Origin: Lachnospiraceae bacterium
GTDB lineage: Bacteria > Bacillota > Clostridia > Lachnospirales > Lachnospiraceae
DNA length: 10,367 nt
Assembly: GCA_900772685.1 (NCBI GenBank)
Contig: CAAGRP010000286.1
Span: 1-10,367, forward strand
Direction: 5' to 3'
This document shows, in pieces, positions 5,637-10,367 of the stretch. The translations under genes were made by a program, and so were the position numbers. Each line of letters starts with the position of its first letter. The first letter of the stretch is position 1. The notes under the pieces were generated by a model. It made no database searches. It was given only the letters and a program-made list of their open reading frames with translations, and was not told the origin of the DNA.

Positions 5637-6929
5637 TTATTTCTTTTTATTTGGAATAAGAACTTCTTTTCCGCCCATGTATGGCTGAAGCACCTTAGGA
5701 ATTCTGACAGATCCGTCCTCCTGAAGGTTATTCTCAAGAAATGCTATAAGCATACGCGGAGGAGCAACAACCGTATTATTAAGAGTATGAGCAAGATATT
5801 TTCCGTCTTTTCCGTTTATTCTGATCTTAAGTCTTCTTGCCTGAGCATCTCCGAGATTAGAACAGCTTCCAACCTCAAAATACTTCTTCTGTCTTGGTGA
5901 CCACGCTTCTACGTCACATGATTTGCACTTAAGATCGGCAAGATCTCCCGAACAGCACTCAAGTGTTCTTACCGGAATATCCATGCTTCTGAAAAGATCT
6001 ACCGTGTTCTGCCAGAGCTTATCATACCATGTCTTGCTTTCTTCCGGCTTACAAACAACGATCATCTCCTGTTTTTCGAACTGATGTATTCTGTAAACTC
6101 CTCTTTCTTCAAGCCCGTGAGCTCCCTTTTCCTTTCTGAAACAAGGAGAATAGCTTGTAAGAGTAAGCGGAAGCTCCTGCTCATCGAGGATCTGATCTAT
6201 AAATTTACCGATCATCGAATGCTCACTTGTTCCGATGAGGTAAAGATCCTCTCCTTCTATTTTATACATCATAGCTTCCATTTCGGCAAAGCTCATTACA
6301 CCTGTAACGACGTTGCTTCTGATCATAAAAGGCGGAACACAGTATGTAAATCCTCTGTCGATCATAAAATCTCTTGCATATGATATTACTGCGGAATGAA
6401 GTCTTGCGATGTCTCCCATGAGATAATAAAATCCGTTTCCGGCAACCCTGTGAGCCGCATCAAGATCTATTCCGTTGAAGCTCTCCATGATCTCTGTATG
6501 ATATGGAATCTCAAAATCAGGAACGACAGGCTCTCCGTATTTCTGGATCTCGACATTTTCGCTGTCGTCCTTACCGATCGGAACAGAAGGATCGATTATC
6601 TGAGGTATTACCATCATTTTCTTTTTGAGTTCTTCCTCAACTTCACGCTCTTTTTTGGTAAGCTCTTCTATCTTCTGTCCGTCTGCAGCTATTTTCTTTT
6701 TTACATCCTCTGCCTCATCCTTCTTTCCCTGAGCCATGAGTTTTCCGATCTCCTTTGAGATCTTGTTTTTCTGTGCACGGAGTTCTTCTACTTCTCCCTT
6801 TATTTCCCTGTTTTCCTTGTCAAGAGCGATAACTTCATCAACAAGCGGAAGCTTTGCATCCTGAAACTTGTTTTTGATATTCTGCTTTACAATATCCGGA
6901 TTTTCTCTGACAAATTTAATATCTAACAT
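5637..6929 (-). CDS. serS: Seryl-tRNA synthetase
   Basis: This enzyme charges tRNA-Ser (and tRNA-Sec where present) with serine using ATP, in the cytosol. The 430 residues match the class II SerRS layout. The N-terminal antiparallel coiled coil (about 30-105, rich in E and K) grips the long variable arm. The catalytic core follows, with the serine-site TSEHSMI (234-240), motif 2 around CFRKEKGAHGLEERGVYRIHQF (263-284), EVGSCSNLGDAQARR (352-366) and motif 3 PPRMLIAFLEN (390-400). Four cysteines, C325, C326, C335 and C338, cluster in the 'GDLADLK' region. The start has AGGGAGA 7 nt upstream. The 46-nt gap to the preceding gene is too short for a T-box, so expression probably depends on the operon. 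Confidence 0.97.
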   Translation of the reverse strand: MLDIKFVRENPDIVKQNIKNKFQDAKLPLVDEVIALDKENREIKGEVEELRAQKNKISKEIGKLMAQGKKDEAEDVKKKIAADGQKIEELTKKEREVEEELKKKMMVIPQIIDPSVPIGKDDSENVEIQKYGEPVVPDFEIPYHTEIMESFNGIDLDAAHRVAGNGFYYLMGDIARLHSAVISYARDFMIDRGFTYCVPPFMIRSNVVTGVMSFAEMEAMMYKIEGEDLYLIGTSEHSMIGKFIDQILDEQELPLTLTSYSPCFRKEKGAHGLEERGVYRIHQFEKQEMIVVCKPEESKTWYDKLWQNTVDLFRSMDIPVRTLECCSGDLADLKCKSCDVEAWSPRQKKYFEVGSCSNLGDAQARRLKIRINGKDGKYLAHTLNNTVVAPPRMLIAFLENNLQEDGSVRIPKVLQPYMGGKEVLIPNKKK

Positions 6930-6975
6930 CTTTATATCTCCCTGATTATATTAATAAATTATTATTGTTGTAATA

Positions 6976-7506
6976 TCAAAGAAGGCCGTCAAGCTCTTCC
7001 TCTTCTTTGTTTGCAACAGCTCTGTTCAAAGCCTCCATTTCTTCCTCGCTCAACAGGATGTAAGATTCCCCGTTGACGATCTCCTTTATATACTGAAAGC
7101 AATTGTCTCTGCTGTGTATCGTATTTAAAATAAATCCCGTGTTCGAATCATCGAGCATTGCCAGTGCAAAACTCATTTTTCCGCCGACATCATCAAACGC
7201 ATCATATTTTACTATGCCGTAATGTGTAAGGCTGCTGCTTATCCTGCCCTTGATAACCTCTATATCTTCTTTATTTTCCTCGCCTCTGTTATCTATTTTC
7301 TCAACATTTGCAAGTTTGTCGACGAAGACGCTTTCCATAGATTCTCCGTCACGGCCCCTCATGAACATCTGATATTTTTTTGTAAGCCTGCTGAGCCTAA
7401 GAGACATACTGACCGTTATGACAGCAAGTATTATTATAAGAACAAGAAGCAACAGAAACATTACTCCGCCCGTGAGTCCCGTTATATAAGATGTATTTGC
7501 ATCCAT
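6976..7506 (-). CDS. DUF4446 family membrane-anchored protein
   Basis: The 176-residue protein has one N-terminal membrane helix (about residues 13-36, VMFLLLLVLIIILAVITVSM) and a cytoplasmic part. That part starts with a charged, probably coiled segment (38-90) and continues into the family's conserved DAFDDVGGKMSFALAMLDDSNTGFILNTIHSRD region. It ends in an acidic tail (EEEELDGLL). DUF4446 proteins are widely found next to parB in Clostridia; their role is unknown. The ATG directly follows the parB stop codon with no spacer, so translation is likely coupled. The context suggests a link to chromosome partitioning or anchoring at the membrane, which is inference. Confidence 0.85.
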   Translation of the reverse strand: MDANTSYITGLTGGVMFLLLLVLIIILAVITVSMSLRLSRLTKKYQMFMRGRDGESMESVFVDKLANVEKIDNRGEENKEDIEVIKGRISSSLTHYGIVKYDAFDDVGGKMSFALAMLDDSNTGFILNTIHSRDNCFQYIKEIVNGESYILLSEEEMEALNRAVANKEEEELDGLL

Positions 7507-8484
7507 TTATTTCTGCTCCTCCCGGCCTTTTCTTATTATATCCAGGATTCGTTCAAGATCCTCCGTTGAGAAATATGATATCTCTATAGTTCCCTTTCCG
7601 GAAGATTTTCTTTTTATGGAAACCTTTGATCCTATCATGGACTTTAACTGCTCTTCTATTCCGTCGTACACCGCATCCATTTGTGAGGTGTCTTCCTTCG
7701 CCTCAGGAGCGACCGGCTTTTTCATCCTCTGGATCAGTTTTTCCGTATCCCTTACACTAAGCGCATCCGAAACGATCCTTGCTGCGGCCTCATACTGCAT
7801 TTCGATATTCTCGAGTCCGAGCAATGCACGTGCATGACCTGCAGAAATAAGCCCGTCTGCGAGCATTTTCTGAACTCTTTCATCAAGCTTTAAAAGCCTC
7901 ATCGAGTTTGTTATGGCAGCCCTGCTTTTTGAAACTCTTTTTGCAATATCCGCCTGTTTAAGATTAAATTCCTCAAGAAGCCTTTTAAATGCATGTGCTT
8001 CCTCTATAGGATTAAGATCCTCTCTCTGGATATTTTCTATAAGAGATATCTCCATTACTTCCTGATGTGTATACTCTCTTATTATGACCGGAACTTTTCT
8101 CAATCCTGCCAGCTTTGCAGCTCTCCATCTTCTTTCTCCGGCTATTATCTCATAATATTTTCCCTTTTTCTGGACTATCAACGGCTGCAGTATTCCGAAT
8201 ATTGCGATCGATTCTGCCAATTCCGCCAATGCAGCCTTATCAAATTCCTTTCTCGGCTGATCGGCATTCGGAATAACAAGAGATATCCTTACCTCTACGA
8301 TCTCATTTTCATTCGGCTCTTCAAAAGCCGTAGCTGCTCTCGACTTTGTCTCTGTTTTTACAGGTTTTTCCTTTATAAATTCATTCGCTGCCTGTTTTTC
8401 TCCGGAAGCAGTATTATCTTTTCCTGTCGGAATAAGATTCTGTAAACCTTTTCCTATATTTAGTCCGCCTTTTTTCACAGACAT
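7507..8484 (-). CDS. parB: Chromosome partitioning protein ParB / Spo0J
   Basis: This 325-residue DNA-binding CTPase loads at parS, spreads as a clamp and recruits SMC/condensin. A basic N-terminus (KKGGLNIGKGLQNLIP) is the usual ParA-stimulating tail. The CTP-binding domain follows from about 60, with NADQPRKEF, the box GERRWRA (116-122) and ENIQRED (150-156). The helix-turn-helix at about 175-200 (KQADIAKRVSKSRAAITNSMRLL) reads parS, and residues 265-325 form the dimerisation domain. The linker (45-58 and 255-268) is low in complexity. The start overlaps the parA stop by one base (TGATG). A matching parS lies at 10346-10361, upstream of the operon. Length and motifs are typical of chromosomal rather than plasmid ParB. 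Confidence 0.97.
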   Translation of the reverse strand: MSVKKGGLNIGKGLQNLIPTGKDNTASGEKQAANEFIKEKPVKTETKSRAATAFEEPNENEIVEVRISLVIPNADQPRKEFDKAALAELAESIAIFGILQPLIVQKKGKYYEIIAGERRWRAAKLAGLRKVPVIIREYTHQEVMEISLIENIQREDLNPIEEAHAFKRLLEEFNLKQADIAKRVSKSRAAITNSMRLLKLDERVQKMLADGLISAGHARALLGLENIEMQYEAAARIVSDALSVRDTEKLIQRMKKPVAPEAKEDTSQMDAVYDGIEEQLKSMIGSKVSIKRKSSGKGTIEISYFSTEDLERILDIIRKGREEQK

Positions 8485-9251
8485 CAGCTGTCTCCTCTCT
8501 TTATTACTTCCTCCGCAAGCTTTCTATAGCTTTCGGCTCCCGATGAACGAGGGTCATAGACGTTTATCGGAAGTCCGTAGCTTGGAGCTTCCGCAAGACG
8601 AACATTTCTCGGTATCATCGTTTCATATATATATGCATTAAGGTTTTCCCTTACATTTTCAACCACCTGGTTAGCCAGATTTGTCCTTGAATCGAACATT
8701 GTGAAAACAACTCCGTCTATCTTCAGCTCCGGATTCAACCCTTCCTTGACAAGAGATATCGTATTTGTAAGTAATGCGATACCTTCAAGAGCATAGTATT
8801 CACACTGCAGAGGTATAAGTATAGAATCCGCGGCTGTCAAAGCATTGATCGTCAGCATACTGAGCGACGGAGGACAATCTATATATATATAATCATATCT
8901 GTCCTTTACATCTTCCAATGCCTTCTTTAAGCGATATTCCTTATCCTCAAATTCAAGAAGTTCTATTTCCGCACCCGAAAGATCTATATTCGAGGCAATT
9001 ATATCTATCTTTGGATATTCCATTGATAATATTGCCTCATCCGTAGTGCAGTTTCCGATCAGAAGATCGTATATCGAATTTTCAATATCATCCTTTTCCA
9101 GTCCTAATCCGCTCGTTGTATTTCCCTGTGGATCAATATCTACCAAAAGGATCTTTTTATCCATTTCGGATAAGCACGATGTTAAATTGATAGCTGTAGT
9201 AGATTTTCCTACTCCGCCTTTTTGATTACTGATAGCTATTATCTTACCCAA
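8484..9251 (-). CDS. parA: Chromosome partitioning ATPase ParA / Soj
   Basis: This Walker-type ATPase works with ParB-parS in origin segregation; in Bacillus it also modulates DnaA. The deviant Walker A KGGVGKST lies at residues 11-18, followed by the switch region ILLVDIDPQGN, Walker B YIYIDCPPSLS and the C-terminal MIPRNVRLAEAPSYGLP typical of Soj. I prefer the TTG at 9249-9251 (MGKIIAISNQKGG, 255 residues): GGAG lies 6 nt upstream and the result matches the family's usual N-terminus. A GTG at 9261-9263 would add four residues but has no ribosome binding site. It is the first gene of the operon, behind the promoter at 9377-9405 and a small leader hairpin. Confidence 0.95.
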   Translation of the reverse strand: MGKIIAISNQKGGVGKSTTAINLTSCLSEMDKKILLVDIDPQGNTTSGLGLEKDDIENSIYDLLIGNCTTDEAILSMEYPKIDIIASNIDLSGAEIELLEFEDKEYRLKKALEDVKDRYDYIYIDCPPSLSMLTINALTAADSILIPLQCEYYALEGIALLTNTISLVKEGLNPELKIDGVVFTMFDSRTNLANQVVENVRENLNAYIYETMIPRNVRLAEAPSYGLPINVYDPRSSGAESYRKLAEEVIKRGDS

Positions 9252-9299
9252 TTCATTCTCCACCGTTAATTTACATTTTGCTGCATTTTAATTAATTAA

Positions 9300-9317
9300 G
9301 ACAGGCTTTCACCCGTC
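9300..9317 (-). promoter_or_regulatory. Leader hairpin upstream of parA
   Basis: On the minus strand GACGGGT-GAAA-GCCTGTC folds into a 7-bp stem (two G-U pairs) closed by a GAAA tetraloop. The sequence TTAATTAATT follows. It lies in the untranslated leader between the promoter and the parA start. It might be a weak attenuator or an mRNA stability element, but the tail is not a pure U run. Confidence 0.4.
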
Positions 9318-9376
9318 ATCTTTCCCACTGAATTTTACTGTGTTCTCACAGCATTGCCAATTCACCTGTAATAAAA

Positions 9377-9405
9377 AGTATACTTTGTTTATCACTTTCT
9401 GTAAA
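9377..9405 (-). promoter_or_regulatory. Promoter of the parA-parB-DUF4446-serS operon
   Basis: On the minus strand TTTACA (9400-9405) and TATACT (9377-9382) stand exactly 17 bp apart. The -10 lies inside a 12-bp perfect palindrome (AAAGTATACTTT, 9375-9386). Transcription would start near 9370, giving a leader of about 120 nt. No other good promoter was seen before parA. Confidence 0.7.
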
Positions 9406-10340
9406 CAGATGATATGCTTCTGTTGCATATTTTATTTGAATATTTTATCTTTACCATTAGTATAAAGCATTTCTGATTTTTATATACTTTAATTGATTAT
9501 GTTTAATCGTACCGCTGCATTATATCTATGTCTTCTTAATACTTTATCCGACGTTATAAAGTATTAAATATCTGTTATTTATCGGTTAATTATATCAGTT
9601 ACTTATTATTTGAATACCGGTATATCATTCTGCAAATAACCGTATCAATAAGCTGCCTTAATTTCCATCCGCAGCATCAGAAAAGCCTGACTTAGCCCGC
9701 TGCACCGACGTTTTTTCTTCTTTAAAGAATTAAAATACGTTCTATTTTATTGATCCGGATAATTTTTGTACGCTGTACCAGAGGTTCTGTCCTTTCTGCT
9801 TACTTCAAGCCGGAACTAAATCAAGCTCTGAGATTAGTCCGTATTCTGATTTTACCGGTTTGGTTGACATATTCTTCTTGTGATCGCTGCCTCTACATTT
9901 CTTTTCGGTCGGCACAAGACCATTGTAGTCCTGACACTTTGCCCCTTGCAGAATTATTATTCAATCGAAGATTCGGCTCCCACTGATATCAGTTTGAAAC
10001 TAACTCTCCATTTATAGAAATAGAAATTTTTGTCTTCTTAACTTAAAGAAATCAGTTGCTGTTTAGATTCGTATTTCTTCACAGTAATTACCTTCAACAT
10101 AATAATTGATTTGTAGCAGGAAGAAGTTCTTCATTTTACCCTTTATAGTGTTTTTCAGATTCTTGCAGAAAGTATTGCATCAACCATTATTATGCTAATA
10201 TTTTTTCTTTTGAAGGATCTTATCATATTTTCGTTCTAAACCTGCTTTAAACAACGTCATCATATATTTTTGCGTCAACAATTCCAAATTCCGTCATTAC
10301 AAAATATTTTGTTTTATAGAAATTCTCTCCCCTGTAAGGC
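9406..10340. other. Long AT-rich intergenic region between parS and the parA promoter
   Basis: About 930 bp hold no credible gene. The plus-strand frame at 9750-9986 lacks a ribosome binding site and shows no family resemblance. A minus-strand stretch at about 9830-9950 reads as about 48 lysine-rich residues without a start. I found no tRNA, tmRNA, RNase P or SRP RNA signature and no cluster of DnaA boxes. Notable elements are the hairpin at 9536-9567, the short palindrome ATACCGGTAT at 9614-9623 and the palindrome ACAAAATATTTTGT at 10299-10312. The stretch 9660-9990 is visibly less AT-rich than its flanks and may be decayed coding or RNA sequence. Confidence 0.5.
9536..9567. repeat. Perfect 12-bp inverted repeat with 8-nt loop
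   Basis: TTAATACTTTAT (9536-9547) and its exact complement (9556-9567) flank CCGACGTT. It lies about 130 bp upstream of the parA promoter. The stem is pure A/T apart from one G-C pair, so as RNA it would be weak. It could be a protein-binding site or a terminator-like relic. Confidence 0.5.
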
Positions 10341-10345
10341 AAAAA

Positions 10346-10361
10346 TGTTTCACGTGAAACA
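10346..10361. other. parS: parS, ParB-loading centromere site
   Basis: TGTTTCACGTGAAACA is the canonical bacterial parS palindrome, with no mismatch. Flanking A and T runs extend the perfect palindrome to 26 bp (10341-10366). ParB encoded in this window nucleates here. Location close to parAB fits the usual origin-proximal clustering of parS sites. Confidence 0.96.
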
Positions 10362-10367
10362 TTTTTC

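Noticed and set aside
6930..6975. T-box leader before serS
   Set aside because: The gap is only 46 nt and lacks the T-box sequence and hairpins.
9750..9986. Plus-strand frame of 78 codons in the long intergenic region
   Set aside because: It has no ribosome binding site, no family resemblance and an odd composition.
1..10367. CRISPR array, complete insertion sequence or integrase gene
   Set aside because: I found no regularly spaced repeats, no transposase and no recombinase-like protein on either strand.

Overview
The window most resembles a chromosome segment of an anaerobic, low-GC Firmicute of the class Clostridia, probably family Lachnospiraceae. The grounds are AT-rich DNA, the order parS-parA-parB-DUF4446-serS followed by a DUF3881-type gene, a clostridial hybrid cluster protein, and Gram-positive ribosome binding sites. 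Genus cannot be fixed from the sequence alone.

The right half (about 4.5 to 10.4 kb) is orderly core genome read on the minus strand. A perfect parS palindrome sits at the right edge. After about 1 kb of AT-rich DNA with no credible gene, a sigma-A promoter (-35 at 9400, -10 at 9377) leads into parA (soj), parB (spo0J), a DUF4446 membrane protein, serS and a DUF3881 protein. The genes are tightly packed: a 1-nt overlap, then 0, 46 and 37 nt gaps. parAB with parS is the chromosome partitioning module and normally marks the neighbourhood of oriC. A tRNA-Arg(CCT) gene with its own promoter and a strong terminator ends this block.

The left half (1 to about 4.5 kb) is accessory DNA with much gene decay. 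It holds one intact metabolic gene, hcp, with its own terminator. Divergent to hcp is a shredded Crp/Fnr-type regulator (26 N-terminal codons, a stop, then a piece resembling the C-terminal DNA-binding part). Other remnants are a DUF4143 ATPase tail with an internal deletion, an unrecognised fragment at about 2.5 to 3.0 kb and a membrane-protein tail at 4.0 to 4.3 kb. An intact RelB/RelE-type toxin-antitoxin pair has a clear promoter, palindromic operator and terminator.

The most interesting structure is a nested set of tRNA-Arg-derived pieces in the same orientation as the real tRNA gene. One is a pseudo-tRNA fragment at about 2990-3031. Another is a copy of the tRNA 3' tail plus terminator at 4319-4376, separated from the real copy (4461-4517) by an 85-bp GC-rich block of hairpins. 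This looks like the scar of one or more integrations at the tRNA 3' end, with the toxin-antitoxin pair as the surviving cargo. No integrase, CRISPR array, complete insertion sequence or complete new system was seen. The left half is better explained as an eroding tRNA-associated island than as a novel working machine.
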